Positions 45,404 to 54,566 are shown, counted from the stretch's first letter. The stretch is 64,000 bases of DNA from DAMCZI01 sp032095175 (GCA_032095175.1 DAMCZI010000015.1:47083-111082), one strand, 5' to 3'. The notes: a model not told the origin generated them from the letters alone. Program-made: numbers and translations.

Positions 45404-46644
45404 ATACTCCCCTCCGGCTTTATCATTTTACATTCCTCTATTGTGGATAAACCTCTTGCAACATCCTCTGCAAAGGCTCTGCAGGAAGGTGAACCACACT
45501 GTCCGCAATCTATTCCAGGAAGCATGTTCAAAATATAATTCATATACTTCATCTTGTTAACAGCTTCATGAAAATCTTCAGAAAACTTTTGGTTCGATGT
45601 TCTTATTATACTATAATCTGCCAAAAACTGTTCCCTGTAATCCTTTATTATCTCTTCTCCCATGTAGCTGTAATTTAACATACTGCAGTATTTTGATATT
45701 ACCCTTCTTGCATTAAATGGATTTTCTACAAGCAGCAATCCTCCAAGGCATCCTTCAGTACATGCAAAAGCTTCAATAAAAAGAGCATCTAAAAATTTAC
45801 CTCTTTCTATCTCGTCAAGAAGTTTTATTACATTCTCTACTCCATCTACTGCAAGATATTCCTTTATGCCCATAGATCTACTCTGCCCTCCCTTAATCGC
45901 CCAGGACAACCCTGTGAAGGACATTGTAGATTCCTTATATGATTTTCTATCCCCTATTTTACCTATATATTTCAAAAGCCCGGGATATATATCACTTATT
46001 GCAATGATTCCATTCAACTCATGATTACCTTCAAAACACATAGGTCTAGACCTTGTAATCCTTGCAACACATGGAGTTAGATAGAATATTCCAATATCCT
46101 CATTTTTATAGCCAAGTCTTAAATATTTATCCCTTATAAGGCTTGCGGAAACCTCTATAGGGGTAACAACTCTAACTACATTGTCTATAATACCTGGGTA
46201 ACTGGTTTGAATAAGTCTTACAATTGCTGGGCAAAATGAGGAAATCGCCGGCTTTGAAGTCTCTACTATCTCCTTTTTTACTATCTCTGAAACTATATCA
46301 CATGCATAGGTAATATCAAAAACCTCATCAAATCCAAGGCTTAAAATCCCTTCATTTACTATGTTGGGATTTATAAAACCTCCAAATTGAGAATAAATAG
46401 CCACAGATGGTATTGCAGCCTTTATTTTATATCTTTTTATATCTTCAATACTATCTCTTTTAGCAACATGAGCATTATATGGACATACTCTTATACATTC
46501 TCCACAATCTATGCATCTTTCAGCGTATATCAATGCCCTTGAATTTTTAACTCTAACAGCTTCCACAGGGCATTTTATCATACATTTAGTACATCCCCTA
46601 CAGTTTTCTTCTATAAGTTTAACTGAATGGAATATGTCCTTCAT
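45400..46644 (-). CDS. Hydrogenase-like iron-sulfur protein lacking the proton-shuttle Cys
   Basis: This 414-residue protein has two [4Fe-4S] clusters at the N-terminus (Cys 15/18/21/25 and 44/47/50/54), an [FeFe] hydrogenase H-cluster domain, and a C-terminal four-Cys cluster motif (Cys 380/383/388/405). The H-cluster motifs are altered. Motif 1 is SSFCPA instead of TSCCPG, so the ligand Cys138 remains but the proton-transfer Cys is Phe137. Motif 2 is LTPC (Cys192) and motif 3 is ACTEGC (Cys295, 299). It is therefore likely a sensor or weakly active form rather than a main hydrogenase. Confidence 0.88.
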   Translation of the reverse strand: MKDIFHSVKLIEENCRGCTKCMIKCPVEAVRVKNSRALIYAERCIDCGECIRVCPYNAHVAKRDSIEDIKRYKIKAAIPSVAIYSQFGGFINPNIVNEGILSLGFDEVFDITYACDIVSEIVKKEIVETSKPAISSFCPAIVRLIQTSYPGIIDNVVRVVTPIEVSASLIRDKYLRLGYKNEDIGIFYLTPCVARITRSRPMCFEGNHELNGIIAISDIYPGLLKYIGKIGDRKSYKESTMSFTGLSWAIKGGQSRSMGIKEYLAVDGVENVIKLLDEIERGKFLDALFIEAFACTEGCLGGLLLVENPFNARRVISKYCSMLNYSYMGEEIIKDYREQFLADYSIIRTSNQKFSEDFHEAVNKMKYMNYILNMLPGIDCGQCGSPSCRAFAEDVARGLSTIEECKMIKPEGSI

Positions 46645-46653
46645 AAAATCACC

Positions 46654-47082
46654 CTAATTATAATTTATTAACATTTTTATGGAGGTAGATTCTCCTAACT
46701 TTGAATCTATTTCAAAATAGTCACTGCTTCTTTTCATATTAGGAAGTCCCATACCTGCCCCAAATCCCATTTCCCGTGCTTCTTCAGAAGCAGTAGAATA
46801 TCCTTCCGTCATGGCAAGGGAAATATCCTCAATACCTGGCCCCCTATCCACAGCAATTATTTCAAATTTATTATCAAAAATCAAAACCTCAAGCCAACCT
46901 CCCATGCTATGTATGACAATGTTCATTTCAGCCTCATAACATGCAATACATACCCTTTTTATCGTGTCATTTTTAATTCCTAATTGCTGCAAAGCTCTTT
47001 TTATTGAGCTTGAGGCCTCCCCCGCCTTTATGAAATCCTTCTCTGCTATATCATAATGAAGCCTTATGTGCTCTTCATTCAT
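46654..47082 (-). CDS. Anti-sigma/histidine-kinase-type ATPase domain protein
   Basis: This 142-residue GHKL ATPase has an N-box (CYEAEMNIVIHS), G1 box (VDRGPGIEDI) and G2 box (GFGAGMGLPNMKR), as in SpoIIAB/RsbW-type serine kinases. No phosphoacceptor domain is fused, so it resembles an anti-sigma-type kinase. The ATG at 47082 overlaps the previous stop (ATGA). Its target is not encoded here under a name I recognise. Confidence 0.85.
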   Translation of the reverse strand: MNEEHIRLHYDIAEKDFIKAGEASSSIKRALQQLGIKNDTIKRVCIACYEAEMNIVIHSMGGWLEVLIFDNKFEIIAVDRGPGIEDISLAMTEGYSTASEEAREMGFGAGMGLPNMKRSSDYFEIDSKLGESTSIKMLINYN

Positions 47083-47432
47083 TGCTCTATCTCTGCCCCC
47101 TTTAACCCATGACTGTAGAGTATTCCACATGCCGTAAACATTATATGCTTTGTACTCATAAGACATATGCCCTTCTGTTCAGCCAGTTCAATCACCTGAT
47201 TATCAGGGGTCTTTCCTCTAACAAATATTATGCATTTTATATCAAGTACTTCTGCAGTCCTTATTACATGTATATTCGTAAGGCCAGTTAAAAGAATGGT
47301 TTCTCCTGATACAAAAGCTAAAACATCACTCATTAAATCGCATCCAAAAACAAAGTTTACTTCCATATCAATGCTTGATTCCCCAGCTAAAAGTTCTGCA
47401 TCAAGCAGCCTTTTAATAGAACATAATTTCAT
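47079..47432 (-). CDS. DRTGG-type domain protein (operon copy 1)
   Basis: This 117-residue alpha/beta protein resembles a DRTGG domain, with a Gly-Glu-Ser start, VNFVFGCDLMSDVLAFV and VRGKTPDNQVIELAEQKGICLMST near the end. It is the first gene of the operon. It is paralogous to the 110-residue protein four genes on. A ligand-binding regulatory role is likely. Confidence 0.75.
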   Translation of the reverse strand: MKLCSIKRLLDAELLAGESSIDMEVNFVFGCDLMSDVLAFVSGETILLTGLTNIHVIRTAEVLDIKCIIFVRGKTPDNQVIELAEQKGICLMSTKHIMFTACGILYSHGLKGAEIEQ

Positions 47433-47572
47433 TAATATTCCCCCGATTATAATTATTATTATTTTCCATATTTATATAATATATCCATATTGTGCATATT
47501 TCAATACAATTACAAAATTACATATAGAATATAATGTTGTGAGAATAGGTTCATTTGATATATAATAATTTT

Positions 47573-47693
47573 ATTATATAAATCACAATAAAGAATTTTA
47601 ATAATGTATATTGCGATTTATGAATCAAAGAATATTATTTCGCATAAATGTTTAGGGTCGAGCAATGTAGAATTAATTATGCGAAACATATAG
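47573..47693 (-). repeat. R1 element, copy g
   Basis: The reverse-oriented R1. Hairpin 1 is CGCATAAATG with AATTATGCG around the loop motif, and hairpin 2 is ATAAATCACAATA with TATTGCGATTTAT. It ends a few bases before the ribosome-binding site of the acetyltransferase gene, so the whole leader of that gene is R1. Confidence 0.8.
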
Positions 47694-47709
47694 TTAGGGG
47701 TGGTAAAAC

Positions 47710-48588
47710 GTGGTTAGAGAATATAACAAAAACGATATTGCTGCAATAATAGAATTATTTGACTTGCATAACGAGCTTTCAGAAGTTGAAGAAAAAGAAT
47801 TGAAAAAAGAGTTAGAAGATGATAAGAAAGTATTAGTTTATGAGGATAAGGGAGAAATAAAAGGAATATGTTCCTATGAATTTTGGAAAAACCCAGTATG
47901 GGGTAATGGTGCAGAAATAATTATATCTGCAAAAGATGACTCCAAATTTAATGAAATAGCTAATTCATTATGGAATACTGTACAAGCTCCCTTAAAAGAA
48001 AAAGAAGTAGTTTTTATAAATACCCATTATAATGAAAAATATAATCATTTAAGAAAGTTTTTTTCTGAAAAGCAATTTGAGCAATGGTTTGGAATTCGCG
48101 GTATGATTTATAAAGGTGGAAGCTTTGAAGAGACAAAATTAACCTTTAGAAATTATGAAGAAAGCGATTTTGATAAATATTACACTTATATAGGCGAGTG
48201 CTTTAGTCCAATGAGAAAAGCTAATGATATAAGACCTTTTAATATTTTTAAAGGTTCTTCACCAGAAAGGATTGAGAGTTGCAAAAAGGAAACACTGGAA
48301 CTTAAGGATTCTACATACTTATTTTATGATGGTGAAAATTTTGTTGGTTCTTCCATAATAAAGTACGAAGAAATTGATGATTTATTTGTTGTGCCGGAAC
48401 TTCAAGGAAAGGGCTATGGAAGAAAGATAATGGAAGCAACATTAAATTTAGCACTTCAAAGAAATTTTGATAAAATTACATTAGGTGCAGTAGCTTGGAA
48501 TAAAGTAGCCATTAATCTTTACAAAAGTCTCGGATTTGAAATTTATCAAAGTTTTGAGCACAGAAGATTAATTTTAAATAGAAATTAA
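47710..48588 (+). CDS. GNAT family acetyltransferase
   Basis: This 292-residue protein has two GNAT-like halves. The C-terminal half keeps the acetyl-CoA motif VVPELQGKGYGRKIMEATL and the later AVAWNKVAINLYKSLGFEIY. The N-terminal half is diverged. The substrate is unknown. The start is a GTG at 47710 after GGGGTGG. It is monocistronic, between an R1 element and a terminator. Confidence 0.85.
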   Translation: MVREYNKNDIAAIIELFDLHNELSEVEEKELKKELEDDKKVLVYEDKGEIKGICSYEFWKNPVWGNGAEIIISAKDDSKFNEIANSLWNTVQAPLKEKEVVFINTHYNEKYNHLRKFFSEKQFEQWFGIRGMIYKGGSFEETKLTFRNYEESDFDKYYTYIGECFSPMRKANDIRPFNIFKGSSPERIESCKKETLELKDSTYLFYDGENFVGSSIIKYEEIDDLFVVPELQGKGYGRKIMEATLNLALQRNFDKITLGAVAWNKVAINLYKSLGFEIYQSFEHRRLILNRN

Positions 48589-48597
48589 GAAAAAAGA

Positions 48598-48648
48598 AAT
48601 ATGTCTTCAGCTTATAATAGAATTCTATTAATATGCTGAAGACATATT
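48598..48648. terminator. Bidirectional terminator between convergent genes
   Basis: A 14-bp perfect stem (AATATGTCTTCAGC with GCTGAAGACATATT) is followed by T-rich DNA on the minus strand (TTCTTTTTTC) and by A/T on the plus strand. It serves both the acetyltransferase and the dehydrogenase genes. Confidence 0.8.
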
Positions 48649-48676
48649 ATATTGTACTATGATGTATAATACATAT

Positions 48677-49636
48677 TTACCATACTGGATTTAGGGGTTT
48701 TCTTCCTTCTAGTACCTCAACTATGTTTTTAGCAGCAATAAGGGCCATTTGCGATCTTGTTTCTACTGAGGCGCTTCCTATATGTGGTAGAACCACAACG
48801 TTATCAAGCTCGCTTAAGCCTGGTGTTAGTTCAGGTTCGTTTTCATATACATCGAGGCCTGCAGCCCATATTTTTTCTGTCCTTAAAGCCTCTATAAGAG
48901 CTTTTTCATCAACAACCGGTCCTCTGGCTGTGTTAATCAATATCGCATTTTTTTTCATCATATCAAATTCATTTTTTCCTATGATATGTCTTGTTTCCTG
49001 TGTTAATGGTACATGTATGGATATAAAATCTGATTCCTTTAATAGAGTTTCCTTATTAACCCATTTGGCATTTAGTTCTCTTTCAAATTTCTCATCCCTT
49101 GTTCTGTTATGATAGATTATCTTCATGTCAAATCCAGTGCTTCTCTTAGCAAATGCCTTTCCTATTCTTCCTGCACCGATTATTCCAAGGGTTTTACCAT
49201 ATACATCCTGACCTAAAAACATTGTGGGACTCCACTGTTTAAACTTTCCTTCCCTTGTATACCTGTCTGACTCCACAACCCTTCTTGAAGCAGCCATAAG
49301 TAGTGCCCAGGCTAAATCAGCAGTTGTATCAGTTAATACCCCAGGAGTATTTGTAATAGCTACTCCAAGCCTTTGTGCCTCTTTAACATCTATATTGTTA
49401 TATCCTACAGCATAGTTTGCAAATATTTTAACTGAAGGTGAAGCTTCCATAACCTCTCTATCAATTCCATCCACAAGGGTACATAAAACCCCATCCACAG
49501 ATTTTACTTTTTCCATCAATTCTTTCCTTGATAGAGCCCTATCCTCCATATTTACTTCAACCTCAAAGTGCTTTCTTAATAAATCCAGGGCTTCGCCAGG
49601 AACCATCCTCGTTACATATACTTTTTTTCTATCCAT
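48677..49636 (-). CDS. D-2-hydroxyacid dehydrogenase (glyoxylate/hydroxypyruvate reductase type)
   Basis: This 319-residue NAD(P)-dependent enzyme has the Rossmann motif GIIGAGRIG, and the catalytic residues appear as Arg in NTARGPVV, Glu in ENEPE and His in LPHIGSA. It starts MDRKKVYVTRMVPGEAL, close to the GyaR-type reductases. The precise substrate (glyoxylate, hydroxypyruvate or other 2-oxoacid) cannot be told. It lies 12 bp downstream of the FtsA-like gene, possibly co-transcribed. Confidence 0.9.
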   Translation of the reverse strand: MDRKKVYVTRMVPGEALDLLRKHFEVEVNMEDRALSRKELMEKVKSVDGVLCTLVDGIDREVMEASPSVKIFANYAVGYNNIDVKEAQRLGVAITNTPGVLTDTTADLAWALLMAASRRVVESDRYTREGKFKQWSPTMFLGQDVYGKTLGIIGAGRIGKAFAKRSTGFDMKIIYHNRTRDEKFERELNAKWVNKETLLKESDFISIHVPLTQETRHIIGKNEFDMMKKNAILINTARGPVVDEKALIEALRTEKIWAAGLDVYENEPELTPGLSELDNVVVLPHIGSASVETRSQMALIAAKNIVEVLEGRKPLNPVW

Positions 49637-49648
49637 ATTTTCACCTTC

Positions 49649-51535
49649 CTATTTATCAATATATATTTCTATACTATCTCCATCCTTTATTTCATCAGTA
49701 AAGCCTGCCTTTTTACTATTAAGTTTAAGCATAACATTGCCGCCTGGATGCCTTAAATCAAAGTCCAATTCTACATAATTGAAAACATCAACAAATATAT
49801 GTTTATCTCTTCCATCGTCTATTATTTTTTCCTCTCCATTGACGGTAATTACTATTGAATTCCTATTCTCTTCAACAGCTTCAGAAGCTGCTATGGGCTT
49901 AAGCTTGACTTCATTATCAACTGCTGTTTCTTCATAGATAATTTCATTCTCAATATTTTCATTTTCAATAACATCTATTTTATCATTATCCTTAACTCTA
50001 CACCCATTTATAGGTCTTTCTCCATTCACTAGTATGTCAATTTTTCCTCCATAATAGCCCTTTATATCTTCAATTCCTATTGAAGCTTTTTTTCCATCAA
50101 CTGCAGGTTTAATAATTATCTTATCTCCAGGCTCAAGTGGAGCCTGAAGATTTGAAGCTTCCCCATTTATAAATATTTCTGCTGGATTTCCATAGTCGCC
50201 TCTAATGACTTTTAATTCTCCATTCAGCAAGAAGCTTAAATCCTCACCCTTTTTACCTATAAGTGTATCAGGTTTTACTCCAGCTATTATCAATGCATCT
50301 GCAGCAATCTGTTTCCTGGCATTAAATAGCCTTATCCTTCTTCCATTTACTGTTACAGAAAAGAAGTCTCTATTTATTTGCTCAACTGCAGTAATTGCTA
50401 TACCAAGGGGTGTTACCGTCTCAGGTCCCTTAAATTTTTCCAGTTCAATATCAATATCTTTAATTGCCTGTCTATCCCTAATCGCAACTCTTTCCCTTGG
50501 CAGCTTCATGTTTTCAGCAATAAGCTCTACTAACCTATCAACCTGACTTCCTCCACCAACCAAAAATATTGCATTAGGTGCTTTTTTATTGTATTCCATT
50601 ATTCTATCACATATAGTATCGGAAAGATTTTTAACTGCAGGATATATGTATTCCTTTATTTCACTAGCCTTAACACAATGCTCCATTCCAATAATATCCT
50701 TAAAGCTTATCTCTTCTAAATCCATTAGAGAAAGCTTAATAGTTTCAGCAGTATTAAAATCAACAAGATATTTGTGACAAATCATTTCAGTTATTTCGTC
50801 TCCTGCCACAGGAGCCATTGAATAAGCCACAACAGAGCCTCCTCTGGTTATAGCTATATCCGATGTACCCGCTCCAACATCAACCAGAGCAAGATTTAAA
50901 AGTCTAAGTTCTTCTGGTATTGCAGCATTAATAGCTGCTATAGGCTCCAATGTAAGGCTTTTAACTTCAAGTCCAACCCTATTCATAACTGAGTACAGAC
51001 TGTCTACAACAGTATGTGGCAAAAATGTAGCTATCAAATCAACTCCTACACTTTTTCCCTTATGTCCTATCAGAGAGGTAATAACATAATCATTTAAATA
51101 GTAATTTACAACACTGTGTCCAACACAATAATACTGTATTTTATCATCGACACCAACTTCTTCATCAATAAGGGCTTGTGCCCTTTGAATCCCCTCCATT
51201 TCAAGGCTTAATACCAGATCCTCATCTATTTCCAAAGCTGCGTCTGCACTCCTTGCAATGTGAACTTCCTTTGTAATCAATGATCTTCCTGCTGCTGCCA
51301 CAGACACTCCCTTCAATGTAGTACCCACCTTATCCTCAAGGGTGTCCTTTATCTCTTTAACTACCTGTGCTACATCCTCTATATTATGTATTTGACCATC
51401 AAGCATTGCTCTTTTTCTATGCTCCAAAATTTCTGCAGCCAAAACCTTGAATATCCCATTATTCATATATCCAACAACACCAATTACGGTCCTGGTTCCT
51501 ATATCAAGTGCAAAAATCAAATCATCTCTATCCAT
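49649..51535 (-). CDS. FtsA-like ATPase with beta-grasp (SLBB-like) C-terminal extension
   Basis: This 628-residue protein has an actin-like fold with phosphate-1 motif ALDIGTRTVIG (residues 9-19), an inserted SHS2-type domain, phosphate-2 LVDVGAGTSDIAIT and adenosine motif LVGGGSQ. From about residue 390 the C-terminus consists of several beta-grasp/SLBB-like repeats (VTVNGRRIRL, ILVNGERPINGCRVKDND, ITVNGEEKIID). It is not the cell-division FtsA, which is shorter and carries an amphipathic end. Its partner is unknown. Such proteins occur in many clostridia. Confidence 0.85.
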   Translation of the reverse strand: MDRDDLIFALDIGTRTVIGVVGYMNNGIFKVLAAEILEHRKRAMLDGQIHNIEDVAQVVKEIKDTLEDKVGTTLKGVSVAAAGRSLITKEVHIARSADAALEIDEDLVLSLEMEGIQRAQALIDEEVGVDDKIQYYCVGHSVVNYYLNDYVITSLIGHKGKSVGVDLIATFLPHTVVDSLYSVMNRVGLEVKSLTLEPIAAINAAIPEELRLLNLALVDVGAGTSDIAITRGGSVVAYSMAPVAGDEITEMICHKYLVDFNTAETIKLSLMDLEEISFKDIIGMEHCVKASEIKEYIYPAVKNLSDTICDRIMEYNKKAPNAIFLVGGGSQVDRLVELIAENMKLPRERVAIRDRQAIKDIDIELEKFKGPETVTPLGIAITAVEQINRDFFSVTVNGRRIRLFNARKQIAADALIIAGVKPDTLIGKKGEDLSFLLNGELKVIRGDYGNPAEIFINGEASNLQAPLEPGDKIIIKPAVDGKKASIGIEDIKGYYGGKIDILVNGERPINGCRVKDNDKIDVIENENIENEIIYEETAVDNEVKLKPIAASEAVEENRNSIVITVNGEEKIIDDGRDKHIFVDVFNYVELDFDLRHPGGNVMLKLNSKKAGFTDEIKDGDSIEIYIDK

Positions 51536-51562
51536 ATTCTACCCCCTAAAGACAGCTATCAA

Positions 51563-51678
51563 TATGTTTCACATAAATGATTCTACATCTCTCAGCCCTA
51601 AACATTTATGTGAAATCATATTCTTTGATTCATTAATCGCACAAAACCCAATGTAAAATCTTTAGTGCGATTAATAAA
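51563..51678 (+). repeat. R1 element, copy h
   Basis: Hairpin 1 is TTTCACATAAATG with CATTTATGTGAAA, perfectly paired. Hairpin 2 is ATTAATCGCAC with GTGCGATTAAT, perfect. Compared with copy f, the G-C pair of hairpin 1 has become A-T by changes on both arms. It lies between the FtsA-like gene and the amidotransferase-like gene. Confidence 0.88.
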
Positions 51679-51838
51679 TAAATTTCTCTCAATCCTTTAT
51701 TTATTCTACAAATTCCTACTAAATCCTTCCTAAACATTGATATAAATATAAGACAAGTATATCAATTGCAATTCCATTTATATCGTTAAATTTTGTAATT
51801 AGTGCGATAATTTTAGTATTTAATCTATCTTATAAAAC

Positions 51839-51873
51839 AGTTATACCCAGGGCTTGTGGCCCTGGGTATAACT
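51839..51873 (-). terminator. Terminator after the amidotransferase-like gene
   Basis: A 15-bp perfect stem (AGTTATACCCAGGGC with GCCCTGGGTATAACT) is followed on the minus strand by GTTTTATAAG. It begins 3 bp after the stop codon. Confidence 0.85.
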
Positions 51874-51876
51874 ATT

Positions 51877-52596
51877 TTATTTACACCAGTTTATAAATTC
51901 TTCAAATATCCTAAGCATTACGGGGTGTTTTTTTATCATAACCTCTGGATGCCACTGTACAGCCATTATGGATTTTGTTTTGTGCTCTATAGCCTCTGGA
52001 ATCCCATCTGAGGATACTGCAGAAACTATAAAATTATCCGGTACAACCTTTGCTGCCTGATGATGGAAGCTATTTACCAAAAGCCTATCCGATTTAAATA
52101 TATTGTAAATCCTTGTGTTTGGCATAACATCAACATAATGTCCTATATCATTTATACTTGCTCTTTGCATATGATTTATGTAATCTCCACTCTCTGATAT
52201 ATCCTGATATAATTTTCCGCCAAAAGCTACAGTCATTATCTGCTGTCCTCTGCTGATTCCAAGTATTGGCATATCCTTTTCTATTGCAGCTTTTACAATA
52301 AAAAGTTCACATAGGTCCCGCGGTGTATAAGTAAAGCCCACATATTTTGAAGGCTCCTCTCCGTAGTATATTGGGTTTACATCGTGTCCACCAGAAAGAA
52401 TCATACCATCAAGGGTAGACATTATTTCAAGCAAATCTTCTTCTTTGTTTAGTATTGGAACTAGTATCGGTACACCGCCAGCTTCTATAACTGCATCAAT
52501 CATTTCCTTTGGAACAAAATTTCTTTCCTGTCCTAAGGATAGCCCTGCATCCGACATCATGTAGTTACAGGTAATTCCAATAAAAGGTTTCTTCAT
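51877..52596 (-). CDS. Class-I glutamine-amidotransferase-like (C26) protein with Ser in place of nucleophile Cys
   Basis: This 239-residue protein resembles the gamma-glutamyl-gamma-aminobutyrate hydrolase family (PuuD). It starts KKPFIGITCNY and has SGGHDVNPIYYGEEP. The His-Glu pair is intact at 216/218 (QWHPE). At the nucleophile the family has GICRGxQ, but here the codons read GISRGQQ (Ser115, codon AGC). This should abolish or change the usual thioester chemistry. It is monocistronic. Confidence 0.88.
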   Translation of the reverse strand: MKKPFIGITCNYMMSDAGLSLGQERNFVPKEMIDAVIEAGGVPILVPILNKEEDLLEIMSTLDGMILSGGHDVNPIYYGEEPSKYVGFTYTPRDLCELFIVKAAIEKDMPILGISRGQQIMTVAFGGKLYQDISESGDYINHMQRASINDIGHYVDVMPNTRIYNIFKSDRLLVNSFHHQAAKVVPDNFIVSAVSSDGIPEAIEHKTKSIMAVQWHPEVMIKKHPVMLRIFEEFINWCK

Positions 52597-52749
52597 AATA
52601 TCACCTCTACTTATATTGTACTATTATAAACAAAATTTTTCAATTTTCTAAAAATTGAAGCAAATTCCTTCCTATTATTCATAGTATTCACAAATATATT
52701 CCAATATGTTGATTTATAAATGATTATACTAAATTATATTGTAATTATC

Positions 52750-52868
52750 TATATGTTTCACATAAATGATTCTACATTGCTCGACCCTAAACATTTATGT
52801 GAAATCATATTCCTTGATTCATTAATCGCACAGTACCCAATATAAAATCTTTAGTGCGATTAATATAC
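52750..52868 (+). repeat. R1 element, copy i
   Basis: Hairpin 1 is TTTCACATAAATG with CATTTATGTGAAA and hairpin 2 is ATTAATCGCAC with GTGCGATTAAT, both perfect; the loop motif is GCTCGACCCTAAA. It is very close in sequence to copy h. It lies in the 434-bp divergent gap before plsY; the rest of that gap shows no gene. Confidence 0.88.
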
Positions 52869-53030
52869 AATATAATTGTTTCCTTTATCTGCATTAACTT
52901 CATCATTTATTAATATATTTTTAATAAATTGAATTTACTTTGGACAAAAATAAAAATATTATTTAAAATATATTATAGATATAAAATAACTACTTTTAGC
53001 ATTTAATTAAAACGTAGAAGGAGATATAAT

Positions 53031-53615
53031 ATGGATTTGTTTTTATTTTCAGTCTTAGGATACCTCATGGGGTCAATTCCAACCGCTTTGTTAATAGGTC
53101 AAAAATACTTTAACAAAGATATACGCAAGGAAGGCTCCGGAAATATGGGAGGTACAAATGCAGGCAGAGTTTTAGGAAGGCAAACTGGAATAATAGTTTC
53201 AGTTTTAGATATATTGAAAGTATTCATACCTGCACTTCTAGCTAGAATATATCTGGGAGTAGATGAATGTACAATCGTTGGTTTAGCTGCAATGCTTGGT
53301 CATGCGTTCCCAATATTTGCTGGTTTTAAAGGTGGAAAATGTGTTTCATCATACATGGGCATTGGAATAATCTTAAACCCATATATAGCTGCAGGTATTT
53401 TCGTATTATGGTTTAGTCTAAGGTATGTAACAAACTATGTTTCCCTTGCATCTATAATTTCCTGTATTGTGGCCTCAGCTGTTATTTTTATTCTTTATGG
53501 CTTCCGTCCTGCGTCATATATTATGTTTGCTGCTGCACTACTTGTTATTTATTTACATAGAGCAAATATAAAAAGATTGATTGATGGAACAGAGAATAAA
53601 GTAAGAAAAAAATAG
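53031..53615 (+). CDS. plsY: Glycerol-3-phosphate acyltransferase PlsY
   Basis: This 194-residue membrane protein has five or more helices and the family motifs GSGNMGGTNAGRVLG (residues 36-50), GHAFPIFAGFKGGKCVSS, and the C-terminal HRANIKRLIDGTE. It uses acyl-phosphate to acylate glycerol-3-phosphate, the first step of phospholipid synthesis. The start follows AAGGAGATATA. Confidence 0.95.
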   Translation: MDLFLFSVLGYLMGSIPTALLIGQKYFNKDIRKEGSGNMGGTNAGRVLGRQTGIIVSVLDILKVFIPALLARIYLGVDECTIVGLAAMLGHAFPIFAGFKGGKCVSSYMGIGIILNPYIAAGIFVLWFSLRYVTNYVSLASIISCIVASAVIFILYGFRPASYIMFAAALLVIYLHRANIKRLIDGTENKVRKK

Positions 53616-53621
53616 TTTGAA

Positions 53622-53644
53622 GGCTGTAAACGTTGTTTACAGCC
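53622..53644 (+). terminator. Terminator after plsY
   Basis: A 10-bp perfect stem (GGCTGTAAAC with GTTTACAGCC) with a 3-base loop is followed by CTATTTGTTTG. The T-run is short. Confidence 0.7.
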
Positions 53645-53750
53645 CTATTTGTTTGTATGGACTCCCTAAATATGCAAAACAAGCAAAACAATTAATTTTA
53701 AAAAAGATAAATATTTGGTAAAATGGTATAGGAAAGGAGCGTGAGGGAAT

Positions 53751-54566
53751 ATGTTGGTTAATGATTGGAAAGAATTTTTAATCCCTTACGAGCAGGCAGC
53801 TGAAGAATTAAAAATAAAAATTAAAAACATAAGAAAAGCTTATAGAAGAAAAAACCAGTATTCACCCATTGAATTTGTAACAGGAAGAGTAAAAGAAATA
53901 TCAAGTATACTGGAAAAGGCTAAAAAATTAGATATTCCACTTACTAAGCTAGCTGAGGAAATGGAGGATATAGCCGGTATAAGAATAATGTGCCAATTCG
54001 TTGAGGATATATATAAGGTTGTTCAGATAATACACCAGCGAGATGGGAAAGATCTTAAGATAGTATATGAAAAGGACTATGTAAAAGACAATAAGGAAAG
54101 TGGTTATAGAAGCTATCATATTATAATAAAATATCCTGTTCAAACAACTGACGGAGAAGTAGAAATACTTGCAGAGATACAAATTAGAACTCTAGCAATG
54201 AACTTTTGGGCAACAATTGAACATTCATTAAACTATAAATACAAACAGGAAATACCCGAAAACATAAAAGAACGTCTTAAAAAGTCCGGAGAGCTGGCAT
54301 TTCTACTTGATCAAGAAATGTCTGAAATAAAAGAGGAAATAATTGAAGCACAGAGAATGTTTGAAATAAAATCAAGCATAATATCTGATATACTGGATAA
54401 TATTATAACCCTATACTCGCTTGGCAGGATATCAGAATCCACAAATATACAAGACAGGTTTAACAGGCTGATAGAGGTTGGGGATATAATAGAGCTTGAG
54501 GCTCTGTTGGATGAATCTAATAAAAATGTTCAACAAAGCAGAATGGAACAATATCAACTTGAGTGA
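53751..54566 (+). CDS. relQ: Small alarmone synthetase (RelQ/YjbM-type)
   Basis: This 271-residue protein has a single RelA/SpoT synthetase domain (about residues 35-190) with the motifs EDIAGIRIMCQF, KESGYRSYHIII and EIQIRTLAMNFWATIEHSLNYKY. There is no HD hydrolase domain or C-terminal regulatory part, so it is the small, monofunctional synthetase of (p)ppGpp. The last 80 residues form a helical tail. It is monocistronic, with its own terminator. Confidence 0.9.
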   Translation: MLVNDWKEFLIPYEQAAEELKIKIKNIRKAYRRKNQYSPIEFVTGRVKEISSILEKAKKLDIPLTKLAEEMEDIAGIRIMCQFVEDIYKVVQIIHQRDGKDLKIVYEKDYVKDNKESGYRSYHIIIKYPVQTTDGEVEILAEIQIRTLAMNFWATIEHSLNYKYKQEIPENIKERLKKSGELAFLLDQEMSEIKEEIIEAQRMFEIKSSIISDILDNIITLYSLGRISESTNIQDRFNRLIEVGDIIELEALLDESNKNVQQSRMEQYQLE

